From: Chitinophagales bacterium
GTDB lineage: Bacteria; Bacteroidota; Bacteroidia; Chitinophagales; Chitinophagaceae
Assembly: GCA_017303335.1 (NCBI GenBank)
Contig: JAFLBK010000001.1
Span: 191,001-255,000 of the forward strand
DNA: 64,000 nucleotides
Reading direction: 5' to 3'
The translations under genes and the position numbers were made by a program. The notes under the pieces are model-generated. The model did no database searches. It was not told the DNA's origin and was given only the letters and a program-made list of their open reading frames with translations. How positions within the stretch are numbered: position 1 is the first letter of the stretch; every line of letters begins with the position of its first letter. Below, one piece after another: positions 52,511 to 61,279 of the stretch.

Positions 52511-53297
52511 AGCCGAAGGCATAGGATATACCATTGAAGGAAAGCAAATCCTGCAGGGAATCGATACACTTTTCCTTCCCGGGCAATTCAATATGATCCT
52601 CGGACCGAATGGTTCCGGTAAATCATCTCTCCTGAAGATCATCAGTGGCGAAATAAGCAACCATAATGGCAAGATCACATACGACGGAAACCCGCTCGCT
52701 TCCCTAAAAAAGGAAGAGTTGGCGAAGTTTCGTGCCGTGATGAGTCAGCAACCGGAATTGAGTTTTCCGTTAACGGCAGAAGAAGTGGTGATGATGGGCA
52801 GGTACCCGCATTTTGTTTTCAACCCGGGTAAAAAGGACGAAGAAATTTGCCGGGCGGTGATGGAAAAAATGAACCTGCAGGCGTTCCGGGAAAGAAATTA
52901 CCTGACCCTCAGCGGTGGAGAGAAGCAACGGGTTCAATATGCCCGTGTGCTGGCACAGGTATGGGAGAAAACGAACAACAGGCCGCGTTACCTTTTCCTG
53001 GATGAGCCCTTGAACAGCCTCGATATCCATTACCAGCAGGAATTTCTTCAACTGGCCCGTGCGTTTCTGCAAAAAGATACCGTACTGGTTGCTGTACTGC
53101 ACGATATCAACCTGGCGATTCAATATGCTGATCGTTTGTTCTTTCTTAAAGAGGGTCGCCTGGCAGCCCAGGGCAGCCCGGAAGAAATCGTTACGGAAGA
53201 ACTGATCCATGACATTTTCAATGTGCGGTCGGCCATCATCCGCAACCCGGTATCCGGAGCACCCCTGGTGGTGATCGATGGCACCCCTGGCAAATAA
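52503..53297 (+). CDS. hmuV: ABC importer ATPase (HmuV-like)
   Basis: 264 residues. Walker A is GPNGSGKSSLLK, the signature motif TLSGGEKQRVQYARV, Walker B YLFLDEPLNSLD, and H-loop LHDINLAI. It belongs to the HmuV/FecE group and would drive the permease, whose end it overlaps by eight bases. The binding protein, permease and ATPase are thus a complete importer. Confidence 0.93.
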   Translation: MLRAEGIGYTIEGKQILQGIDTLFLPGQFNMILGPNGSGKSSLLKIISGEISNHNGKITYDGNPLASLKKEELAKFRAVMSQQPELSFPLTAEEVVMMGRYPHFVFNPGKKDEEICRAVMEKMNLQAFRERNYLTLSGGEKQRVQYARVLAQVWEKTNNRPRYLFLDEPLNSLDIHYQQEFLQLARAFLQKDTVLVAVLHDINLAIQYADRLFFLKEGRLAAQGSPEEIVTEELIHDIFNVRSAIIRNPVSGAPLVVIDGTPGK

Positions 53298-53334
53298 TTC
53301 TGTACTTTCGCTGACCTGACCGGGGTACCAACGT

Positions 53335-53838
53335 ATGTATACTGCTGCCAGAAGAATAGCTGCATTTATCTTCCTGCTGATCGCATCGGCCCCCTTCCTC
53401 TTTTCCTTTAAATACCTGGTAGACGAGAAACTCATCCGGATGGAGTCGGAAGAAAGGATGAAAGAAGAAAAACTTCAAACCGTTACACTCCGGGCCAACG
53501 CGATCCGGTGGGCACGGTATGGCAAAGAGATCATACTTGATGGAAAATATTTTGATATCCGTACCTATACTATCCAGGGCGAACTGGCTACCCTGACCGG
53601 TCATTTTGATGAAAAAGAATCGAACCTGCAGGAGGAATACAAAGAGGCTACAGAAGATGCAGGCAACAGGTCGTTACATGAAGCTGTACTCAAGTTCCTC
53701 ATCCTGCCCCACCTGGCATACCCCGAAAAAGGCCTGGCCAATGCCGGATGGCAAATCGTTCACCGGCATTACGGCCGTTTCACGGAAAGCCTGCCGGTAC
53801 CGCCCGCCCTTTCACTGATACAACCTCCCCGTTGTTGA
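53335..53838 (+). CDS. Small membrane protein preceding TonB-dependent receptor 2
   Basis: 167 residues, paralogue of the 171-residue gene at 47413. An N-terminal membrane helix (about 8-26), a charged helix (EKLIRMESEERMKEEKL) and the shared core AIRWARYGKEIILDGKYFDI. The C-terminal part is divergent. It follows the ATPase by 37 bases and precedes the haem-type receptor by 73. Function unknown. Confidence 0.6.
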   Translation: MYTAARRIAAFIFLLIASAPFLFSFKYLVDEKLIRMESEERMKEEKLQTVTLRANAIRWARYGKEIILDGKYFDIRTYTIQGELATLTGHFDEKESNLQEEYKEATEDAGNRSLHEAVLKFLILPHLAYPEKGLANAGWQIVHRHYGRFTESLPVPPALSLIQPPRC

Positions 53839-53911
53839 TTTACACACTTCGCTTCTGAGAACGGCATGCTACCGCATGACGCTTCTGTTTTATTTCATTA
53901 AATCAACGATC

Positions 53912-56200
53912 ATGAACAAAGTAATTATACTAGCGGGGTTACTGTGCTGTATGCATACGCTGTACGCTCAAAACACCCCGGCAAAAAAAGATACCATCCG
54001 TAAGGAGATATCTCTTGAAGAGGTAGTGATTTCGGCCAGTAATTTTGCCGAGAAAAAAAGAAACATCGCCCAAAAGATCGACGTTATCAACGCCGCCACC
54101 ATTGCCGCCACCAATGCACAGAATACAGGCGACCTGCTGATCAACACCGGAAAAGTATTCGTACAAAAAAGCCAGCAGGGCGGAAGCAGCCCCGTACTTC
54201 GTGGCTTTGAAGCCAGCAGGGTATTGCTGGTTGTGGACGGCGTGCGCATGAACAACGCCATTTACCGGAGCGGGCACCTCCAGAATGTTATTACCACCGA
54301 CCAGAATTCATTCAGCCGCGTGGAAGTGATGTACGGGCCCTCCTCCACCATTTATGGAAGCGATGCGCTGGGTGGTATTGTACACCTGGTCACCAAATCG
54401 CCCGTTCTTTCGGGAGATAAGAAATTCCTTTCCACCGGTTCGGCATTTTTCCGATACAGTGGCGCCAACGATGAAAAGACCATTCACGCCGATGCCAGCC
54501 TGGGCGGAAAAAAATTCGCCTGGTTTCAATCGTACAATTACAGCGATTTTGGCGATATGAAGATGGGAAGCGATTACCTGAGCAAGTATCCCAACTTCGG
54601 CAGAAGAAGCCAGTACGTAGACCGCATCAATGGTATCGACTCCGTGGTTACGAACAAGGATGAACGGGTGCAGAAATTCTCCGGTTACAAGCAGTGGGAT
54701 ATCATCCAGAAACTATTGTTCAAGCAAAGCAGCAGGATCACGCACCTGCTGAACATCCAGCTCTCCAACACCAACGATGTGCCCCGCTACGACCGCTTGC
54801 AGGATATCCGGAATGGAACCCTGCGTTATGCCGAATGGTACTATGGACCTCAAAAACGCATCCTCGGGGCCTATGAATTCAACGCGGAAAAACTGGGTTT
54901 TGTGGATCAGCTCAAAGTCAATATCAATTACCAGGATATCGAGGAAAGCCGGCAAACCCGCGAGTACAGGCGATACGACCGGTTCGACAGCCAGGTAGAG
55001 AAGGTAAAGGTTTTTGGTGTTTCCATCACAGGCCGGAAGAACATCGGAAACAGTGAATTGACCGTAGGCGCCGATGCCCAGTTCAACGATGTAAAGTCAA
55101 GGGCCAGTCGTACCAATCTTACTACGGGAGCCGTAAGTAAGATCAACACCCGCTATCCGGATGGCAAGAACAAGATGAACAACTTCGGCATCTTCGCCCA
55201 GCACCTCTATAAGTTCAAGAACAAGAAGCTGGTGCTCAATGACGGTATCCGGCTTCAGTCGATCAACCTGAAGAGCAATGTACTGGACAATTCATTCCTG
55301 AACTTGCCCGATACGGCCGTGACACAGAATAGTTTCGCCGTAACAGGCAATATCGGCATTGTATATAATCCGACGGCCAGTACTACGATCAAGACATCGT
55401 TCGCTTCCGGTTTCCGGGCTCCCAACATCGATGACCTGGCCAAGATATTTGAGTCGAGCACAGCAGCCCGCCAGGTGGTGGTGCCGAATGCCGACATCAA
55501 ACCCGAGTACACGTATAATTTTGATCTGACCATCAACCAACGCATCGCAAACAGGGTGAGCATTGAATTAACCGGGTACTATACCCTTTTCAGAAACGCG
55601 ATCCTGAAAGCTCCTTACAAATTGAACGGCCAGGACTCGATCATTTACAACGGGATCAAAAGCCAGGTATTGGCCAGCCAGAATGTGAGCAAGGCAAATG
55701 TATACGGTTTCAGCGTGGGGGTTGATGCTGATATCACCAAGGGACTTAGTTTCAGTACCACCCTTTCCTATACGAAGGGCTGGTTCAAAACAGATCCATC
55801 CAAAACCTCAACGATCTATGAAAAGCAGTCGAACGGCACCTATGCACTTGTCAACCGGAATGTTTCCCGGAAACCCCTGGATCATATTCCACCGGTATTT
55901 GGGAAGACAAGTGTCCGGTACCAGCATAAGCGTTTCGGCGCCGAAACCTATCTCTTATACAATGGCTGGAAACGGCTGGATGATTTCAATGCCGATGGAG
56001 AAGATAATGCCCAATACGCTACGGCCGATGGGATGCCCTCCTGGATAACATTGAACTGGCGGGGCTATTGTAACATTACAAAAAATATACAAGTACAAAC
56101 AGCTGTAGAAAACATACTTGATAGAAATTACAGGTATTTTGCCTCCGGATTTTCGGCTCCGGGGCGGAATATTATTGTCTCATTGCGGGCAAGCTGGTAG
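53912..56200 (+). CDS. TonB-dependent haem/hemoglobin-type receptor
   Basis: ATG 53912 (MNKVIILAGLLCCMHTLYAQ signal peptide) gives 762 residues. The plug contains the TonB-box-side pattern EEVVISASNFAEKKR and then GGSSPVLRGFEASRVLLVVD and R-M-N-N-A-I-Y-R-S-G-H-L, as in HmuR/hemoglobin receptors. In the barrel F-R-A-P-N-I-D-D-L (the haem receptor FRAP motif) is intact. It is the expected outer-membrane partner of the adjacent HmuTUV-like importer. Confidence 0.9.
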   Translation: MNKVIILAGLLCCMHTLYAQNTPAKKDTIRKEISLEEVVISASNFAEKKRNIAQKIDVINAATIAATNAQNTGDLLINTGKVFVQKSQQGGSSPVLRGFEASRVLLVVDGVRMNNAIYRSGHLQNVITTDQNSFSRVEVMYGPSSTIYGSDALGGIVHLVTKSPVLSGDKKFLSTGSAFFRYSGANDEKTIHADASLGGKKFAWFQSYNYSDFGDMKMGSDYLSKYPNFGRRSQYVDRINGIDSVVTNKDERVQKFSGYKQWDIIQKLLFKQSSRITHLLNIQLSNTNDVPRYDRLQDIRNGTLRYAEWYYGPQKRILGAYEFNAEKLGFVDQLKVNINYQDIEESRQTREYRRYDRFDSQVEKVKVFGVSITGRKNIGNSELTVGADAQFNDVKSRASRTNLTTGAVSKINTRYPDGKNKMNNFGIFAQHLYKFKNKKLVLNDGIRLQSINLKSNVLDNSFLNLPDTAVTQNSFAVTGNIGIVYNPTASTTIKTSFASGFRAPNIDDLAKIFESSTAARQVVVPNADIKPEYTYNFDLTINQRIANRVSIELTGYYTLFRNAILKAPYKLNGQDSIIYNGIKSQVLASQNVSKANVYGFSVGVDADITKGLSFSTTLSYTKGWFKTDPSKTSTIYEKQSNGTYALVNRNVSRKPLDHIPPVFGKTSVRYQHKRFGAETYLLYNGWKRLDDFNADGEDNAQYATADGMPSWITLNWRGYCNITKNIQVQTAVENILDRNYRYFASGFSAPGRNIIVSLRASW

Positions 56201-56226
56201 TTTTACTTTACTTGAATCAATAATAT

Positions 56227-56264
56227 AAGGGTGCCAAACTGGTTAACATTTTGGCACCCTTTGC
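56227..56264 (+). terminator. Intrinsic terminator after the haem receptor
   Basis: AAGGGTGCCAAA (56227-56238) pairs perfectly over 12 bp with TTTGGCACCCTT (56250-56261). It closes the iron region and separates it from the sigma factor gene. Confidence 0.85.
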
Positions 56265-56325
56265 TTTGCATGCAGCAATACCACAATAGAATTTGTCTAT
56301 ATTTATAGGGTAAACTAAGCGCACA

Positions 56326-56907
56326 ATGACCGAAGAGCTCATGCTAGCCGGGTGTATAAGAAATAATGCCGCCGCCCAGGAGGCCTTATACAACCGTTTT
56401 AGTCCCAGGATGCTGGGGGTGTGCTACCGTTTTGCCAAAAACAGGGAAGATGCGGAGGATATGCTGCAGGAAGGATTCATCAAGGTATTTACACAGATTC
56501 ACCAATACAGAAATGAGGGAGCGCTGGAAGGATGGATACGAAGAATCATCGTGCATACCTGTATCAACATCCTGAAAAAAAATAAAAAGTTCTCTGAAAG
56601 CGTCGATATCATTCATGCCAACAGCATACATATCAAAGAGGAAGTGATTCCTTCCATTATGCAGGCCAAGCAGGTGGTGGAGTGCATACGTTCTCTCCCG
56701 ATCGGGTACAGAACGGTACTTAACCTCTATGCAATTGAAGGGTACTCGCACAAGGAGATTGCCGGGATGCTTGATATTGAGGAAAGCACCAGCCGGAGCC
56801 AGTATACACGTGCGAAGGCGATGCTGGAGGATATACTGATCAAGAAAAAGATCATTCAAAAGCAAAAGAAGAAAGAAACGTTTTTTGGAGCTGTATTACC
56901 CGGGTAA
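56326..56907 (+). CDS. ECF-type RNA polymerase sigma factor
   Basis: 193 residues with the two ECF regions. Region 2: Y-N-R-F-S-P-R-M-L-G-V-C-Y-R-F and D-A-E-D-M-L-Q-E-G-F-I-K-V-F. Region 4: L-P-I-G-Y-R-T-V-L-N-L-Y-A-I-E-G-Y-S-H-K-E-I-A-x-M-L. The basic Lys-rich tail (KKKIIQKQKKKET) is unusual. It is separated from the next gene by 48 bases; that gene probably encodes its anti-sigma factor. Confidence 0.93.
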   Translation: MTEELMLAGCIRNNAAAQEALYNRFSPRMLGVCYRFAKNREDAEDMLQEGFIKVFTQIHQYRNEGALEGWIRRIIVHTCINILKKNKKFSESVDIIHANSIHIKEEVIPSIMQAKQVVECIRSLPIGYRTVLNLYAIEGYSHKEIAGMLDIEESTSRSQYTRAKAMLEDILIKKKIIQKQKKKETFFGAVLPG

Positions 56908-56955
56908 AACAGCGAACTGTTAACCCATTACCAACAACTATCATGTTTTTGAAAA

Positions 56956-58566
56956 ATGGAAAGAGATTTTTACACCGATGAATTTGAACAACTGATCAAG
57001 GAAAAGGCCGATCAGTTCCGGATGTATCCATCCCGGAGGGTATGGCATAGCATTTACAATAACCTGCATCCAAGCCGCCGGGGACCATCCTTCATTATCG
57101 GTCTCTTCTTCTTCTCCTCGCTTTTCGTAATTGGTTACCTCAATACTGCTGACGATTCGCTTACCCGCCGCGTTGGCTACAATTCCGGCTCAGCTAAATC
57201 CACAAGCAGCATTTCGAACCAGGCATTGGCTGCAACCTCACCCAACGCCGCTTCTTCCGCTGATGTGAAGGAAAGAAGCCAGGAGATAGACGCAATCACT
57301 GATCCCAATATCCCGGTGAACGAATCGTTAAACATTGCTGGCGACAAAAACAGTGCTTCCGGAAGGATAAATTCAAGAAACGGGCAAGCTGACAACAATA
57401 AGATCCGGGAGGAAAATCCAGGTCAGAAAGAATTACGTAGTGCATCCAGCCAGTCACGCAAGGCTAAAATCGTAGCTGACAATCCTGAAAAAGACGATGA
57501 CCTGGTTGTTTCGTCAGGTTCTTACAATGCAAAAAAACAATCATCTGCAAAGGCTGAAAAGCAGGATATAGCCCGCCCGACCCGCAAAAAAACTGCAGCA
57601 GAACCTGTTGATACCGAACCGGAAGAAATAACAGCGGTCCCGCAACCTGCAGCGCCTTCCACAACGGCCAGCACAGCGAAAATAACCGATACCGAATCTA
57701 AAGAAGAACTTCCCACAGATGAGAAACCGGAAGCCAAAGAGCAACCGGCTGTGTTAAAGAATCTTTCTGATAAAAATGTTCTGGACGAAAAATCCTGGGT
57801 CGAACATTTCGCCATGTACAACAAGCGGGTGGCAAAAAAATGGACAAGCAAACTTGAATATGAATTCTATATAACGCCTGCTGTAAACTACCGAAAACTC
57901 ACTACCGAATCAAAAGGTTCAGTAGCTCCATTTGCAACCACCGGAGACATCAATAAAGCCATCAGCCAACGCCCGGGATTGGGTATTGAATCAGGCATTG
58001 GGCTTTCGTATGCTTTTGCCAAGAACCTCCGCCTTAAAGCTGGTCTTCAGTTTAATTACACCAACTACAACATCAATGCAGACCAGATTGGCCATCCCAT
58101 ACAAACAACCATCCTGATGACCGACCCGGTGACAGGATATTCGTACCCGGCAGCCAGGGCCTCCAGCATTGCCAATGTATATGACCAAAACGCCCTTCAA
58201 CCTGTTACACTGCATAACCGGACTTACCAGGTTTCGATTCCGGTCGGACTTGCTTACAAGCTCTCCAGTAACAAGAATGTAGAATGGTTTGTAGGCGCTA
58301 GTGCACAGCCTTCCTATATCTTTGGCGGCAAGGCTCACCTGATTTCATCAGATCTTAAAAATTATGTGTCAGATCCTTCCGCTATCCGCGTATGGAATCT
58401 GAATATCGGGCTTGAAACATTCATGAATTATAAATTCGGATCTTATAGCCTGCGTGTTGGCCCGCAAGTGCGTTACCAGGTTTATTCGACATACAGAAAG
58501 GATGTAGCGCTTATCGAAAAACCATATGCCGTAGGCCTGAAGATCGGCCTTGTAAAAGGCTTTTAA
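56956..58566 (+). CDS. Putative dual-membrane-spanning anti-sigma factor with outer-membrane barrel
   Basis: 536 residues. Residues 1-44 are soluble and charged (MERDFYTDEFEQLIKEKAD, then YPSRRVWHSIYNNLHPSRR), with no signal peptide. Residues about 45-62 are one membrane helix (IIGLFFFSSLFVIGYL). Residues about 63-280 are a low-complexity linker rich in Ala, Ser, Lys, Glu, Pro and Thr. Residues about 285-536 form amphipathic strands typical of a porin-like outer-membrane barrel (LEYEFYITPAVNYRKL, LRLKAGLQFNYTNYN, SYSLRVGPQVRYQVY) ending Lys-Gly-Phe. The architecture matches the Dma-type proteins described in Bacteroides. Pairing with the upstream ECF sigma factor supports an anti-sigma role for the N-terminus. 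The role is inference; the topology is read from the sequence. Confidence 0.75.
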   Translation: MERDFYTDEFEQLIKEKADQFRMYPSRRVWHSIYNNLHPSRRGPSFIIGLFFFSSLFVIGYLNTADDSLTRRVGYNSGSAKSTSSISNQALAATSPNAASSADVKERSQEIDAITDPNIPVNESLNIAGDKNSASGRINSRNGQADNNKIREENPGQKELRSASSQSRKAKIVADNPEKDDDLVVSSGSYNAKKQSSAKAEKQDIARPTRKKTAAEPVDTEPEEITAVPQPAAPSTTASTAKITDTESKEELPTDEKPEAKEQPAVLKNLSDKNVLDEKSWVEHFAMYNKRVAKKWTSKLEYEFYITPAVNYRKLTTESKGSVAPFATTGDINKAISQRPGLGIESGIGLSYAFAKNLRLKAGLQFNYTNYNINADQIGHPIQTTILMTDPVTGYSYPAARASSIANVYDQNALQPVTLHNRTYQVSIPVGLAYKLSSNKNVEWFVGASAQPSYIFGGKAHLISSDLKNYVSDPSAIRVWNLNIGLETFMNYKFGSYSLRVGPQVRYQVYSTYRKDVALIEKPYAVGLKIGLVKGF

Positions 58567-58596
58567 AATCCCTGATCAGGAACATTTAATTATACA

Positions 58597-58621
58597 AAAA
58601 GCAACCCTCCGGGTTGCTTTT
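58597..58621. terminator. Intrinsic terminator after the anti-sigma/barrel gene
   Basis: AAAAGCAACCC pairs with GGGTTGCTTTT (11 bp, loop TCC), with T-rich sequence after it. Confidence 0.85.
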
Positions 58622-58671
58622 CGCTTTTGGTTACTTTTTGCAAAAAGCCCTAATCCCGCTAATTTTGAGAG

Positions 58672-59259
58672 ATGAGATACATCCTTGCCTTACTTATATT
58701 GCCTGTATTTTTCTCGGCATGCTCCGGTTCAAAAAAAGAACCATCGCCCGGCCCAGGCCCTGAGCCGGAAAAAAGGTCAAGTTTTTTCCCCGTTACCAGC
58801 TATATCAAGGGGCAGATTTTTGATATACGCAGAAGAGGAATTAACCCATTGTATCATGTAACCAGTAATAACAGAACCGATTCAACCTGGCTAAAACTGG
58901 AAGACATAGAAAAAGCTGTACATGCATTTTTAGAACCCGTAATTGATTCGACCAATCTGACATCCCTCTTCGATGAAAAAGATTTTCTGGACCAAACCAT
59001 TGCGGCGTATACCTTTACATATGAACCCAAGGCTTCACTACCAGACAACATGACCCTGCGGCGGTGGGATGTTTATATTGACGCAGAAAGCAATAAGGTA
59101 CGCCGGATTTACATGGTCAAGAAAATAAACGAAAATCAAACGCTTCAACTCACCTGGCAGAGCAACAAATACTGCAAGGTCGTAACCATCGGTACAGATT
59201 CCTCCGGTAATTCAAGGGTGGAAAAGGAAGAACAAATAACCTGGGACTTTAATCAATGA
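58672..59259 (+). CDS. Putative lipoprotein
   Basis: 195 residues. Lipoprotein signal with lipobox F-S-A-C at Cys17, followed by a Pro/Gly-rich stretch (PSPGPGPEPE) and a beta-rich domain. I do not recognise a family. The last bases overlap uvrC by four (ATGA), so the two are translationally coupled; this pairing is odd because uvrC is a cytoplasmic repair enzyme. Confidence 0.7.
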   Translation: MRYILALLILPVFFSACSGSKKEPSPGPGPEPEKRSSFFPVTSYIKGQIFDIRRRGINPLYHVTSNNRTDSTWLKLEDIEKAVHAFLEPVIDSTNLTSLFDEKDFLDQTIAAYTFTYEPKASLPDNMTLRRWDVYIDAESNKVRRIYMVKKINENQTLQLTWQSNKYCKVVTIGTDSSGNSRVEKEEQITWDFNQ

Positions 59260-61067
59260 CCCCAAAAGAATTTTCTGAGATAGCTCCTGCAATTCCTGTT
59301 CACCCGGGAATATATAAGTATTACGCTGCCGACAATGAATTGCTTTATGTGGGTAAGGCTAAAAATCTCCGGAAGCGGGTCAGTTCGTATTTTTCCAAAA
59401 CATTCGTCAGCTACAAAACCCATGAACTGGTCAGGCGGATTCATCACATCGAGTTTACGATAGTGAATAATGAGCAGGATGCCTTCCTTCTTGAAAATAC
59501 CCTCATCAAGGAGTATCAGCCAAAATTCAATATCAACCTGAAAGATGATAAAAGCTATCCGTTCATTGTAATCAAAAACGAGCCCTTCCCCCGGGTTTTT
59601 TTTACCCGGAAGCGGATCAACGATGGATCACAGTACCTGGGGCCCTATACCTCTGTGGAAAAGGTAAGGGAACTGCTTGACTTTATCCGGCAGACCATTC
59701 CATTGCGGACCTGTAAACTGAACCTGACCCAAAACAACATCAAAAAAGGGAAGTTTAAAATCTGCCTTGAATACCACCTGGGGAATTGCAAGGGCCCTTG
59801 CGAAGGATTACAATCCGAAGCCGACTACAACCAGGACCTCCACCAGCTTGTAGATATTCTGAAAGGTAACCTTGGACCCGTCATCAGGCACTTTAAAGCG
59901 GAGATGAAGAACCGGGCTGAAAATATGGAGTTCGAAAAAGCCGCCCAACTCAAAAAAAAACTGGAACACCTGGAGAATTATCAGTCCAAATCAGTGGTAG
60001 TGAATACCCGCATTGGAACAGTAGATGTTTTTTCCATCCTGCAGGAAGGTAATATTGCCTATGTAAATTACCTGGCAGTGAATGCCGGCTCCGTAGTTGC
60101 AACAAAAACCATAACGCTGGAAAAACAACTTGAAGAAACAGGAGAAGAAGTACTCGCTTTTGCGGCGGCGCAGTTGCGCAGAAGTTTTGAGAGCAGCGCC
60201 CGGGAGATAATCGTACCATTCCCGATCGAGTTTCCCGAGAAAGACATCCGCATTTCCGTTCCTCGCAGCGGCGACAGAAAAATCCTGTTGAATCTCTCGG
60301 AAAAGAATGTGAATTACTTCCGTGAAGAGCTTAAACGAAAAAAGATATTGCGCCTGGAAGAAAAATCGGATGAAGATAAGCTGCGGGTACTGGAAATGCT
60401 AAAGAATGACCTGAGCCTCTCCTCCTTACCAGTTTATATAGAGTGTTTTGATAACTCGAACCTGCATGGAAGTTACCCGGTTTCTGCCATGGTATGCTTT
60501 ATAAACGGAGAGCCCAGCAAAGCCAACTACCGGCATTTTAAGGTAAAAACGGTTCAGGGTATAAATGACTTTGCGACGATGGAGGAAGTTGTTCTACGAC
60601 GCTATAAAAGGCTGCTGGAGGAAAAGAAGCCGCTTCCCGACCTGATCATCATTGATGGCGGTAAGGGGCAGCTCAGCGCCGCTATGAAAAGCGTTCGAGC
60701 CCTAAACCTGCCGGCAACAACAGCCATCATTGGTTTGGCAAAAAATGAGGAAGAGGTATTTTTCCCAGGAGACAGTCAGTCGATTAAATTAGCCTGGAAT
60801 AGTGATAGCCTGAAATTGCTCCGCCGCATACGCGATGAAGTACATAATTACGGCATCACGTTTCACCGAAAACTGCGTAGCAAGGGTACCTTTAAAAACG
60901 AATTAGAAGAAATAAAAGGAATCGGGAAGAATACGGCGGATCTTTTACTCAAGGAATTTAGGTCAATAGCAGCAATAAAGAATAAAGACCTGGATGAACT
61001 TGCGGGTTATATCGGTATCGCCAAAGCCAGACTCGTAGCAGACCATTTTCGAAAAGCCGTTAAATAA
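59256..61067 (+). CDS. uvrC: Excinuclease ABC subunit C
   Basis: 603 residues. N-terminal GIY-YIG nuclease (VHPGIYKYYAADNELLYVG), a UVR UvrB-binding helix pair near 205-240 (NRAENMEFEKAAQLKKKLE), the RNase H-like endonuclease domain (IECFDNSNLHGSYPVSAMV and IIDGGKGQL), and two helix-hairpin-helix motifs at the C-terminus (EIKGIGKNTADLLLKEF). It makes the two incisions in nucleotide excision repair with UvrA and UvrB. Confidence 0.95.
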   Translation: MTPKEFSEIAPAIPVHPGIYKYYAADNELLYVGKAKNLRKRVSSYFSKTFVSYKTHELVRRIHHIEFTIVNNEQDAFLLENTLIKEYQPKFNINLKDDKSYPFIVIKNEPFPRVFFTRKRINDGSQYLGPYTSVEKVRELLDFIRQTIPLRTCKLNLTQNNIKKGKFKICLEYHLGNCKGPCEGLQSEADYNQDLHQLVDILKGNLGPVIRHFKAEMKNRAENMEFEKAAQLKKKLEHLENYQSKSVVVNTRIGTVDVFSILQEGNIAYVNYLAVNAGSVVATKTITLEKQLEETGEEVLAFAAAQLRRSFESSAREIIVPFPIEFPEKDIRISVPRSGDRKILLNLSEKNVNYFREELKRKKILRLEEKSDEDKLRVLEMLKNDLSLSSLPVYIECFDNSNLHGSYPVSAMVCFINGEPSKANYRHFKVKTVQGINDFATMEEVVLRRYKRLLEEKKPLPDLIIIDGGKGQLSAAMKSVRALNLPATTAIIGLAKNEEEVFFPGDSQSIKLAWNSDSLKLLRRIRDEVHNYGITFHRKLRSKGTFKNELEEIKGIGKNTADLLLKEFRSIAAIKNKDLDELAGYIGIAKARLVADHFRKAVK

Positions 61068-61071
61068 AAAA

Positions 61072-61100
61072 GGGGCCAGAATAGAAATTCAGCCCCGTTT
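61072..61100 (+). terminator. Weak terminator after uvrC
   Basis: GGGGC at 61072-61076 pairs with GCCCC at 61092-61096, with a 15-base loop and GTTT after it. Modest stem. Confidence 0.4.
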
Positions 61101-61227
61101 AAAATCCAATATCCTATGAAAAACCGAAACGAAGATAGCCATTGTGCTATTTACCTCCAATACCCTAATGTGGGTATTTATAAAAAATTGTTCTCATTTA
61201 AATTTTAAAGCACTTACTTCATGCAAT

Positions 61228-61258
61228 AAAAAAACCCGTCGTATTGACGGGTTTTTTT
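61228..61258. terminator. Strong bidirectional terminator after the gld genes
   Basis: AAAAAAACCCGTC pairs with GACGGGTTTTTTT (13 bp), A run on one side and T run on the other. It stops leftward gldLMN transcription and rightward readthrough from uvrC. Confidence 0.9.
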
Positions 61259-61279
61259 AGAATATTTCTAACTGCGGTT

